This document shows, piece by piece, positions 56,182 through 64,000 of a stretch of 64,000 bases of DNA; within the stretch, counting starts at the first letter, position 1; each line of letters begins with the position of its first letter. Made by a program: the position numbers and the translations under genes. Below the pieces are notes generated by a model that did no database searches, was not told the DNA's origin, and saw only the letters and a list, made by a program, of their open reading frames with translations. This DNA comes from Acanthopleuribacter pedis (GTDB lineage Bacteria > Acidobacteriota > Holophagae > Acanthopleuribacterales > Acanthopleuribacteraceae): assembly GCF_017377855.1 (NCBI RefSeq), contig NZ_JAFREP010000030.1, positions 1 to 64,000 on the forward strand, given 5' to 3'.

Positions 56182-57849
56182 ATGAAGAATGTGCTGATTG
56201 TTGACGACAGTCGCGTCTGTCGCAGAATGTACGCCAAGGAATTGGGCCGGGCCGGTTACCAAACCTTTGAGGCCAAAGACGGTCTTGAAGCGTTGCATCT
56301 TGTCAAAGAACAGGAAATCGACCTCGTGGTGCTGGACGTGGAAATGCCCAACATGAATGGGTACGAAACCTGTGAGCATTTGCGGTCTGAGGAGTTTTCC
56401 GCCCATTTCGGTAAGGCCGACAAGCTGCATGATGTGTTGCCGGTTGTTTTTGTCACGTCGCACAAGTCGTTGGAAGGTCGTGTCAAAAGTTTTAACAAAG
56501 GCGCCACTGATTTCATTACGAAGGGTTTTAAGCCGGGCACGCTTGCCGACACGATTAACCGCATTCTCAAACCTATCAGCCCGCTGATGGGCTTGACCGC
56601 GTTGGTGGTTGACGACAGTAAATTCATTCGCAACATGTTGTCGTCCTGTTTGAAGGAGCAGGGCCTGAATGTGTTGGAAGCTGTTGACGGAAACGATGCA
56701 TTCGACCTTTTGTGTGAGCGAAGCGAGGGCGTCGACATGGTGATCACCGATCTCGAGATGCCCGGCATGAACGGCGATATTTTGTGTCGCAAGATTCGTC
56801 GAGAACTGGGCATGCGCGGGATTCCGGTGATCATCCTGACCGCGCGGGACGAGCAGAAAGGGCTGTTGGGGTTGTTCCAGGCCGGCGCCACCGACTATTT
56901 GATTAAACCCTTCGCACGCGACGAGTTAATCGCCAGACTAAAAGTTTCCGTGGAAGTGAAGCGCGAGGCCCGTCGGGAGGTGGTCCAGGCTGAGAAAAAC
57001 CAGACCAGCGAGCAAAAGAAGTTGGTGGAAGCCCACGCGAAGGCCGCGGACCAGGCCGAGGTGGCGACCGCGATCCTCCACAACGTCGCCAATTTGCTGA
57101 ATTCGGTTTCGGTATCCTGCAATCAGGTACGTGCGCAAATAAACGATTCGCGTATCAAACAATTGTTGTTGGCCAACCATCTGATTGAAGAGAATTTGAC
57201 TGATTTACCCCGTTACTTGAGTGAGGACCCGCGCGGTCGCATGTTGCCCGATTACCTGTTGCAATTAGGCGAAAGGCTCGAAGGCGAACGGGTGGCCGTG
57301 GCCCAGGAGATTGAGGCGATCAGCGCCAAAATTGAGATCATGAAAAGCGCCGTCTTTTCGCAGCAAAGTTACGCCAAGGGCAAGGAACTGTTGGAGCGTT
57401 TTTCTCTGGCCGAGTTGGTTGAGGAAGTGTTGCTGATTCAAAATGCCTTGATTGAAAAAGCCGGGGTGGTGGTCGGTACCGAATTTAATGTTCATCAACC
57501 GGTTGTTTTGCCTAAGTCAAAGGTGACCCACATTCTCATCAACTTAATCAAAAACGCGGTGGAAGCCATGGCCGACTCGGAGCCGCGTTTGCTGACCATC
57601 CAGTTATTTCGCGTGGACGGCGATGTGACCTTGACCATCACCGATACCGGGGTAGGCCTGTCGCCGGAGAACCTAAAGAAAATGTTCACCCACGGCTTCA
57701 CCACCAAGGAGACCGGCCACGGTTTTGGCCTGGCCTACTGCAAACGGGCCATGGACGAAATGGGTGGACAACTCACGGTTCACAGCGACGGCCCAGGTCT
57801 GGGAACCAGCTTCGCAATGACCTTCTCCCGGGTGGAAAACGAAAGGTAA
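56182..57849 (+). CDS. Dual-receiver histidine kinase (REC-REC-HK)
   Basis: 555 aa, cytosolic. REC1 (1-130) has DD 8/9, D52 in VVLDVEMP and K114, although the usual K-P after it is K-G. REC2 (138-255) has DD 144/145, D190 in VITDLEMPGMNG and K242-P. A coiled coil leads to H300 in VATAILHNVANLLNSV, N-box ILINLIKNAVEAM and G-boxes DTGVGLS and GHGFGLAYCKRAMDEMGG. Receivers come before the kinase, opposite to ordinary hybrid kinases, so the receivers probably control kinase activity. The H-box shares L-H-N-x-x-N-x-L-N-S-V with the kinase at 38577-41987. No DNA-binding output. Its TAA lies at the start of R1 copy F. Confidence 0.92.
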   Translation: MKNVLIVDDSRVCRRMYAKELGRAGYQTFEAKDGLEALHLVKEQEIDLVVLDVEMPNMNGYETCEHLRSEEFSAHFGKADKLHDVLPVVFVTSHKSLEGRVKSFNKGATDFITKGFKPGTLADTINRILKPISPLMGLTALVVDDSKFIRNMLSSCLKEQGLNVLEAVDGNDAFDLLCERSEGVDMVITDLEMPGMNGDILCRKIRRELGMRGIPVIILTARDEQKGLLGLFQAGATDYLIKPFARDELIARLKVSVEVKREARREVVQAEKNQTSEQKKLVEAHAKAADQAEVATAILHNVANLLNSVSVSCNQVRAQINDSRIKQLLLANHLIEENLTDLPRYLSEDPRGRMLPDYLLQLGERLEGERVAVAQEIEAISAKIEIMKSAVFSQQSYAKGKELLERFSLAELVEEVLLIQNALIEKAGVVVGTEFNVHQPVVLPKSKVTHILINLIKNAVEAMADSEPRLLTIQLFRVDGDVTLTITDTGVGLSPENLKKMFTHGFTTKETGHGFGLAYCKRAMDEMGGQLTVHSDGPGLGTSFAMTFSRVENER

Positions 57850-57912
57850 CGGCCGCATTTCTCACGAGGGTTGTCGCGCGAAGCAGAATGCCTTGTGAGC
57901 AATGCGGGTTAA
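57847..57912 (+). repeat. Palindromic-end repeat R1, copy F (internally deleted)
   Basis: Only about 65 bp: GTAACGGCCGCATTTCTCACGAGG at the left, a hairpin with CTCACGAGG...CCTTGTGAG, then AATGCGGGTTAAC. The left end contains the TAA stop of the kinase gene and the right end the TTA (TAA) stop of the convergent PKS-NRPS gene, so the element fills the whole gap. It is what would remain if the CTTGTGAG direct repeats of a full copy recombined. Confidence 0.8.
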
Positions 57913-60900
57913 CTGGATTGGTTGAGGTGGTTGGTTAGCTGTGCCAAAAGCTCGTCGAGCTGGGGTTTCTTTAGGAAGCTGTAGTGGTCGCCGGGTACCT
58001 TGACCAGGTCGGTGGGGATCTTAAAGAAGTCCCAGCCGTTGTTTGCGAATTTTGCCGCGCGGAATGGGTACGGCGGCGTCGCCGCCTTAAAGAGGATCGG
58101 CCTGCAATCGCTCGGTTCCGGCGTGTAGGCGTTGGCCGCGCGAAGATTGGCCATAAAGACCCGGAAGGGACCGGCCAACAGCGCGTCGTCGAAGTCCGGC
58201 GGGAGGCAGCCGCGTTTGCGCGCCAAGGAACGGATCCGCTTCAGTTGCTGTTCTTCATCCATGTCGCGGAGTTGGTAGGGGTAGATATCGAGCGGCTTCA
58301 CCGCGAACCCGCCGAGCTGTTTGGCGAAAAGGGAGGCCCATTCACCGGGATCGGGCGGCATCGAACAAACGGCTGCCCAGGAATCGAGCAGGAACAGCGC
58401 GCGGGGTGCCCGATCCAGCGCCCGCAGGCGACGCATCATCTCATAGGCGAAGATCCCACCCAACGACCAGCCGCCCAGGTAAAAATCGCCCTCGGGCTGT
58501 TGTTTAAGGAGGAGATCCACGTAGGTGGCGGCGATTTCGTCCATGGTGGTCAGCGGTTCCCGGCGATTGTCCAGGCCTGGCGCCTCAAACGCGTAGACGG
58601 GATGGTCCGGCAACCCCTTGGCGAGATCGTTGTAACCCATCACCATCCCTTCGACCGGGTGGACGAGGAAAAGCGGGGGTTTCGATCCCGTGGTGCGGAT
58701 CGCCACCAGTGGGGTGTCGCCGCGTTCCCGGCCGCCGTCGATCAGGGCGGCCAGGCTCTCAATGGTTGAATGCGCGAAAAGTTCCCCGAGCGGGGGCGTA
58801 TGATCGAATTGTTGGCTGATCTTGCTGAAGGTTTGCACGGCGAGCAGGCTGTGTCCGCCCAATGCGAAGAAATCGTCGCGGATACCGACGCGTTTGAGCC
58901 CCAGTACCGCGCACCAAATTTCCGCGAGGCGGTGTTCCGTTTCGTTGCGAGGGGCAACATAGGCGTCGACCCGCGCGAATTGAACGGGCAGCTCCGCCAG
59001 CGCGCGCCGATCCACTTTTCCGGTTGGGTTGAGCGGGATCGCGTCGCGTGGGACCAGCGCGGCGGGGACCATGTAATCGGGGAAGCGGCATTCAAGTGTC
59101 TTGCGCATGGCTTCGGGGTCGCGCGGTTCGCTTTCGGGTTCCCCGGTCCAAAAGGCGACGAGCCGATCATCGCCGTTCGCGGTCGACTTGGTGATGACGG
59201 CACAATCGACGACGCCCGCCATGTCGCGGATCGCGGTTTCGATCTCACCGAGTTCGATGCGGTGGCCGCGGATTTTGACCTGAGCATCGCCGCGACCCAG
59301 ATAGGCAAGGTTGCCGTCCGGGAGGTAACGGACCAGGTCGCCGGTCCGGTAGAGCCGTGAACCGGCTTCCGCTTCGCGGGCGAACGGGTTGGGCACGAAG
59401 GCGGCGGCGGTTAACTTGGGCCGGCCCAGGTAGCCGTGGGCAAGGCCCGGCCCGCCGATATAAAGTTCGCCGGTCGCACCGCGCGGAACCGGACGCATCC
59501 ATGGGTCGAGCACATAATGGGGACAGTTGGGGAAGGGTTTCCCGATGGGGAGCACGTCCAGCAGGTGGTCCGGGGTATTGGCATCGGCCTGGAACAGGGT
59601 CGAGGTGACGGTGGTTTCAGTCGGCCCGTAGCCGTTGATCAGGACCGGTTCCGTTCCCACCCGCGCGCGCCAGGCTTTGAGCAGGGCGGGATTCGCCTTC
59701 TCGCCACCGATCACGACGGCACGAACGGATTCGGGGAAGGATTGCGCTTCCAGGTCGCGCACGAGGCCGTGCCAGTACGCGGTCGGTAACTGAAGCAGGG
59801 TGATCCCGAAGCGCTGCACGATGGCGAAAAGCTCGCTCGCGGTCATGCCGAAAGGGTGGCCGTGTAGGACCAGACCGGCGCCGACGGCGAGGGTGGGGAA
59901 AATCTCTTCAATGGCGACATCGAAGCTCAGGGAGGCGAATTGGAGGACCCGATCCGTCTCGGTCAGGTGGTAGAGATCGCAAATCCCGTGGACGAAATGG
60001 ACGAGTGCGGCATGGGGGATCAATACACCCTTGGGCCGACCGGTCGAGCCGGAGGTGTAAATCACGTAGGCGGTTTGGCTGGGATCAACCGCGATCTCGT
60101 GATTCGCGTCCTGGAGCGCGGTGAGTTCGTCGCGTCGCTCGGTAAAGTCGAACCGTTCGAGACCGTCATCGGGTGCTTCTTCACCAAGCTCGCCACCGCC
60201 GATCAAGAGTTTCATGCCGGAATCACGAACCATGTACGCGATTCGTGCGGCGGGTACCTTCACATCGAGCGGGAGGTAACAGCCGCCGGCCTTGAGGATG
60301 CCGAGGAAGGCGACGAGAATGTTGCTGTCATCGCGGGCAAGCAGGACGCCGATGGGGGCCTGTAACAGCTCGGGTCGGCGACGGAGCCAGGCGGCCAGGC
60401 GATTCGCCTCGCGGTTCAGTTCCGCGTAGGACAGGACGGTTGATCCGCTGAGCACGGCGGGCCGATCCGCGAAGGCTGAAGCGGCGCGTTCGAAGATGCG
60501 GTGGTAGCCGGGTTCGGCGGGATAGGCGACGGACGGTGCCGTCCATCCGCGCAGCAGTTTTGCCGCGTGGTCCTGGGAAAGCGCGCGATGGTCACGGAGC
60601 GGTTTGTCGGGATCGGCGACGACCTCGGCGAGGAGCGCCGCGTAATCGGCCATGAAGGTTTTGACGGTGCTTTGCAGGAACAGGTCCGGGTTATAGGTGA
60701 ACACCAGCTTGAAGTCTTCCTCGGTTTCGTAGATCTCCAGGCCGAGGTCGGAATCGCCCTCTTGCTGAACCTCGATCAAGAGCTCGCGCGAGGCGTTTCC
60801 GAGCGCCCACAAGGAGTCGCCGCGCAAAAAGTTCTGGTAGGAGAAGGCGACTTGAAAGAGCGGCGGCGCTTCGTCGCGACGGACGTTGAGGTCGCGGACG

Positions 60901-63900
60901 AGTCGCGCGAAAGGGTACTCGGCATGTTCGATACCCGTGAAAACGGTGCGGCGCAGGTCGCGCGCAAACGCGAGAAAACTCTGGTCTTCACACACTTGCG
61001 AGCGGACGACGATCATATTAATAAAGAGCCCAACCATGTCGCTGAACTGTTTTTCGTTACGACCCAGTGTGGGCATGCCCACGGTGAGGTCGCGCTGCCC
61101 AGTGAAACGGGCGAGTAGGATTTTGAACAGGCCCAGGAACAGCACGGACCCAAAGAGTTGATGCTTGCGGCCCAGCGCTCGCCATGCGCTTGTTAACGCC
61201 TCACCCAGCGAGGCGCGCACGGAAGCGCCGCGGGTCGGGTGCCCGGCAACACGCGGCCGATCCACGGGCAGGTTTAACGAGGGTGGATCGGCGAGCTGTT
61301 CGCGCCAATAGGCGAGGTCCCGTGCACCCGCCGCCGACGTCAGGCGGGCTTGCTCCCAGGAGACGTAGTCCGCATAATCCGCGACGGATGCGGTTGCCTC
61401 GGGAACCGACCCGGCGAGATAGGCATCGTAGGCGGACCAGAGATCGCACATGATGATCACGCCGGAATACCCATCCACCACAATATGATGGAAGTTGAGC
61501 AAGACGATCCAATCGCCCGAGGCGGTTCGGAAGACATGTAACCGCCCCAGGGGCCCGGTCTCCAGGTCGTATGGTTGCTCTCCCGTTTTTTTGAGGAACG
61601 CGATCAGCGCATCTTCAGAGAGGTCCTCGATCTCCTTGTATTCGATCAAAAGTTCAAGCCCGGGATCAACGTATTGGTAGGGAACGCCGTCTTTCCGGCC
61701 GAACAGGGTTTGCAGGATGGGATGACGCCGGGACAAGGAACGGAACGCCTTTTTGAGGGCCGTCAGGTCCAAGCCTTCATGGAACCGGAACGCAAGCGGC
61801 AAATTATAGGTCGCCGTTTCCGGGTTGAGATGATGCAACAACCACAGGCCCATCTGAGCTTCCGAGAGCGGGAAGGTGCCGGGTTGACCCGTCGCCGATT
61901 GGGTCTGCACGGGTTGCGGCGATTTGGCTTCGGCCGGGGCCTGGTCGGCAACGCTCGCCGACGGTTTGGCTTCGCTCGGGGCCTGGTCGGCAACGCTCGC
62001 CGACGGCGCGCTGCTTTGGGGCGTATCCGCGTCCGAAACGGGTCCGCACAGGCAGGCGTCGATCTCGGCTCGGAAGTCCTCGAGCAGGTAGCCGACGAAT
62101 TGTTCGAGCGTGGTGTACTCAAAGAAAACGGACGGCGTGATCTCAACCCCGAGCTTCTCCTTGAGCCGGTTTCCGAGCTCGGTCAAGCTGATCGAATCGA
62201 AACCGTAGGTGCTCAATTCCTCGTCCAGGTCGATATCCCGCGTCTCGATTTGGAGGAGCTCGGCGATTAATGCCGTGAGGAATGAGACCAACCGATCAGC
62301 AAGCGCATCCTTGTGATCCTGTTCCTCGGTCGCCGCGGTTCGAGGCGCGGACACCGCTGAGGCGGCGGGGTCAACGGGTGTCGCGCGATTGGCGAAAACA
62401 TGCGCTAGGGCGGTGCCGTGATGTTCCATTAAGTAACCGCAGAACGCCTCGAGCGTGGTGGTTTCAAAGAAGATCGACGGTGAGACCTCAACCCCGAGAT
62501 CCTCTTTGACCCGGTTACCAAGCTCGGTCAAGCTAATTGAATCGAAGCCATACGCGCTCAAGTCCTCATCGGCCTCAATATCGCCGGCCTCGAGGTGGAG
62601 GACCTCGGCGATGACCTGTTTGAGCGCGCGCTGCAAGGCGTCTTTCACCGAGTGGGCTGGCGGCACCGCGGCGGCAACGACGGGCGCTTCAACCGCGGGC
62701 GCTTCAACGGAGGACGCTTCAGCGGCGGGCGCTTCAGCGGAACCCAATCGCGCCGACAAAGCCGTGCGGTGTTCGGCAACCAAAAAGGCGCAAAAGGTTT
62801 CCAAGGTGGTGTAATCGAAAAAGGTCGAGGGCGCAATCTCAATGCCGAGCGTTTCCTTCAAGCGGTTGCCGAGTTCGGTCAAGCTGATCGAATCGAAACC
62901 ATAGGCGCTCATATCCTCGTCGGGTTCGATATCCGTTTCGTCGATGGAGAGGATTTCGGAGATAAGCCCCGTTAAGGTGCGTTTTAAACGGCCGGTGAGT
63001 TCCGGGCCGGGTTGCGCGGGTGCCGCCGGCTCGGTCTGATTCGGAACCGAAGCGGTCGCATACACGGCAACCGTCTCCTGAAGGAACCGCGTGCGCAAAA
63101 GATCGGGATCACCGACGAGGACCACGCGTTGGGGGTGTGGCTCGCGGAGCGCCGCCTCGAAAACACCAATGCCGAGCTGGGTCTCAAGCGGGACCATGCC
63201 GGTTTTCCGAGCGATCATCTTCACGGTTGGTTCATCCAAGGCCATGCCGCCGTTGCGCCAAAAAGGCCAGTTGATCGAGACGGTTTTGCCGTGTCGCTCC
63301 CGGGCGGCGACCCGGCGCGCGCGCATCGCGGCGAAGGCGTCCAGAAACGCGTTTGCTCCGGCGTAATCGGCCTGGCCCCGGTTGCCCAATGCGGCGAAGG
63401 AGGAAAAGAACACCATGAAATCCAGGTCCCGGCTGCCAAGCGCGGCGTCGAGGTTCAGGGCGGCGTTGACTTTGGGTTGGAATACGGCGCGAATCTGCGC
63501 GTGGTCCTTGCGCACGATCATCATGTCGCGCAGCACCCCGGCACAGTGGATCACACCGGTCAAACGTCCGTAATCGCGATCAATCCGCGCGACCACGCGG
63601 TCCACATCCGCGCGAGAAGCCATATCGGCGGGGAGGTAGGTGACGCGGGCGCCGGATGCGCGCAGCTCGGTGAGCAGGGCGGTGCGTTCGGCGTTCAAGT
63701 CGGAGCGTCCGCTGAGGACCAGGGTGACGCCGGCCATGCGGCTGAGGTGACGGGCGAAGACCAAGCCGAGGCCACCCAAACCGCCGGTGATCCAATAAAC
63801 GCCGTCGGTGCGCATGACGGGTTCCTCGCGCCCCATCTGATCCTCAAATTCCTGGAGGACCTTGATCTCGCGACGGCCCGCGGCGTCGTAACGGACTTCA

Positions 63901-64000
63901 ACCGCGTCATCGTTTGCGGTCCGTTCCTGTCGGACCAACGCCAAAATGGGGTTGGGTTGGAAGCCGGGTGGGATGGTAACCAATTTCCCCACGAGTTTCG
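57909..64000 (-). CDS. Hybrid PKS-NRPS megasynthase, C-terminal part (KR-ACP-ACP-ACP-C-A-PCP-TE), 5' end outside window
   Basis: Open through the window edge; about 2030 residues visible (numbering from GTG 63992). KR 65-300 with GGLGGLG (70-76) and S197/Y210/N214, like KRs of trans-AT PKS. Three tandem ACPs with GFDSISL carry S368, S485 and S600; all three are strikingly similar and separated by Ala/Pro/Glu linkers. Condensation domain 705-1130 with HHIVVDG (H836, D840). Adenylation domain 1160-1670 with YTSGSTGRPKG, D1358 and K1659. PCP S1715 in LGGHSLL. Thioesterase 1770-2025 with S1843 in GWSLGG, D1870 and H2003. This is the final assembly line: reduction of a polyketide, one amino acid added, release by hydrolysis or cyclisation. 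My by-eye A-domain code D-V-E-Q-V-G-G-V-T-K does not allow a firm substrate call. Confidence 0.95.
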   Translation of the reverse strand, partial: KLVGKLVTIPPGFQPNPILALVRQERTANDDAVEVRYDAAGRREIKVLQEFEDQMGREEPVMRTDGVYWITGGLGGLGLVFARHLSRMAGVTLVLSGRSDLNAERTALLTELRASGARVTYLPADMASRADVDRVVARIDRDYGRLTGVIHCAGVLRDMMIVRKDHAQIRAVFQPKVNAALNLDAALGSRDLDFMVFFSSFAALGNRGQADYAGANAFLDAFAAMRARRVAARERHGKTVSINWPFWRNGGMALDEPTVKMIARKTGMVPLETQLGIGVFEAALREPHPQRVVLVGDPDLLRTRFLQETVAVYATASVPNQTEPAAPAQPGPELTGRLKRTLTGLISEILSIDETDIEPDEDMSAYGFDSISLTELGNRLKETLGIEIAPSTFFDYTTLETFCAFLVAEHRTALSARLGSAEAPAAEASSVEAPAVEAPVVAAAVPPAHSVKDALQRALKQVIAEVLHLEAGDIEADEDLSAYGFDSISLTELGNRVKEDLGVEVSPSIFFETTTLEAFCGYLMEHHGTALAHVFANRATPVDPAASAVSAPRTAATEEQDHKDALADRLVSFLTALIAELLQIETRDIDLDEELSTYGFDSISLTELGNRLKEKLGVEITPSVFFEYTTLEQFVGYLLEDFRAEIDACLCGPVSDADTPQSSAPSASVADQAPSEAKPSASVADQAPAEAKSPQPVQTQSATGQPGTFPLSEAQMGLWLLHHLNPETATYNLPLAFRFHEGLDLTALKKAFRSLSRRHPILQTLFGRKDGVPYQYVDPGLELLIEYKEIEDLSEDALIAFLKKTGEQPYDLETGPLGRLHVFRTASGDWIVLLNFHHIVVDGYSGVIIMCDLWSAYDAYLAGSVPEATASVADYADYVSWEQARLTSAAGARDLAYWREQLADPPSLNLPVDRPRVAGHPTRGASVRASLGEALTSAWRALGRKHQLFGSVLFLGLFKILLARFTGQRDLTVGMPTLGRNEKQFSDMVGLFINMIVVRSQVCEDQSFLAFARDLRRTVFTGIEHAEYPFARLVRDLNVRRDEAPPLFQVAFSYQNFLRGDSLWALGNASRELLIEVQQEGDSDLGLEIYETEEDFKLVFTYNPDLFLQSTVKTFMADYAALLAEVVADPDKPLRDHRALSQDHAAKLLRGWTAPSVAYPAEPGYHRIFERAASAFADRPAVLSGSTVLSYAELNREANRLAAWLRRRPELLQAPIGVLLARDDSNILVAFLGILKAGGCYLPLDVKVPAARIAYMVRDSGMKLLIGGGELGEEAPDDGLERFDFTERRDELTALQDANHEIAVDPSQTAYVIYTSGSTGRPKGVLIPHAALVHFVHGICDLYHLTETDRVLQFASLSFDVAIEEIFPTLAVGAGLVLHGHPFGMTASELFAIVQRFGITLLQLPTAYWHGLVRDLEAQSFPESVRAVVIGGEKANPALLKAWRARVGTEPVLINGYGPTETTVTSTLFQADANTPDHLLDVLPIGKPFPNCPHYVLDPWMRPVPRGATGELYIGGPGLAHGYLGRPKLTAAAFVPNPFAREAEAGSRLYRTGDLVRYLPDGNLAYLGRGDAQVKIRGHRIELGEIETAIRDMAGVVDCAVITKSTANGDDRLVAFWTGEPESEPRDPEAMRKTLECRFPDYMVPAALVPRDAIPLNPTGKVDRRALAELPVQFARVDAYVAPRNETEHRLAEIWCAVLGLKRVGIRDDFFALGGHSLLAVQTFSKISQQFDHTPPLGELFAHSTIESLAALIDGGRERGDTPLVAIRTTGSKPPLFLVHPVEGMVMGYNDLAKGLPDHPVYAFEAPGLDNRREPLTTMDEIAATYVDLLLKQQPEGDFYLGGWSLGGIFAYEMMRRLRALDRAPRALFLLDSWAAVCSMPPDPGEWASLFAKQLGGFAVKPLDIYPYQLRDMDEEQQLKRIRSLARKRGCLPPDFDDALLAGPFRVFMANLRAANAYTPEPSDCRPILFKAATPPYPFRAAKFANNGWDFFKIPTDLVKVPGDHYSFLKKPQLDELLAQLTNHLNQSS
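61924..62007 (-). repeat. 42-bp direct duplication in the ACP3-C linker
   Basis: Two adjacent 42-bp units, nearly identical, encode the duplicated linker text SASVADQAP(S/A)EAKP. In frame; a recent slippage or recombination product inside the megasynthase gene. Confidence 0.85.

Overview
The window (about 58% G+C by eye) looks like a chromosomal stretch of a large-genome, Gram-negative, Acidobacteriota-type bacterium, possibly near Holophagae/Acanthopleuribacteraceae. The pointers are a GWxTD/VWFA-related protein of the acidobacterial type, a DUF4388 protein, tandem SurA-like foldases, type IV pilus retraction ATPases, Reg_prop histidine kinases and a terminal NRPS/PKS module. The taxon is an inference; no complete 16S gene is present.

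Layout. 1-1180: 3' end of a 5S rRNA gene and its terminator, then a 1 kb gene-free stretch of tandem arrays around inverted copies of a repeat core. 1237-5891: ornithine aminotransferase diverging from a DUF4388/SPOR-like envelope protein with a long acidic repeat region. 6190-9694: a minus-strand operon of glycosyltransferases plus a membrane TPR protein. 10436-14891: TPR-Ser/Thr kinase, PilZ-receiver protein and a small TPR protein. 15366-19037: spermidine-synthase-like protein and a secreted GWxTD-VWA protein. 20108-22497: two SurA-like foldases and a small Cys-containing protein. 22946-36940: DUF2231 protein, then tRNA-Tyr/Gly/Thr-tuf-tRNA-Trp-secE-nusG-rplKAJL-rpoBC. 37231-47468: XRE regulator, Reg_prop histidine kinase, rhomboid protease, DUF819 and NhaC transporters, initiator tRNA. 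47708-57849: isoaspartyl peptidase, a pilT-pilT2-hypothetical-HEAT operon, a SAM hydroxide adenosyltransferase and a REC-REC-kinase protein. 57909-64000: the 3' part of a very large PKS-NRPS gene (KR-ACP-ACP-ACP-C-A-PCP-TE).

The most unusual non-coding content is three families of dispersed intergenic repeats. R1 is an element of about 200 bp with palindromic ends (six copies); its termini often form the stop codons of flanking genes, and one copy is a 65 bp deletion derivative. R2 is a core of about 180 bp (three copies) always sandwiched between different short tandem arrays. R3 is a degenerate family clustered at 9.8-10.2 kb and 42-43 kb. In coding sequence the standout is a 60-residue, eight-cysteine double zinc-ribbon-like insertion near the N-terminus of RpoB that resembles the zinc ribbon of RpoC.
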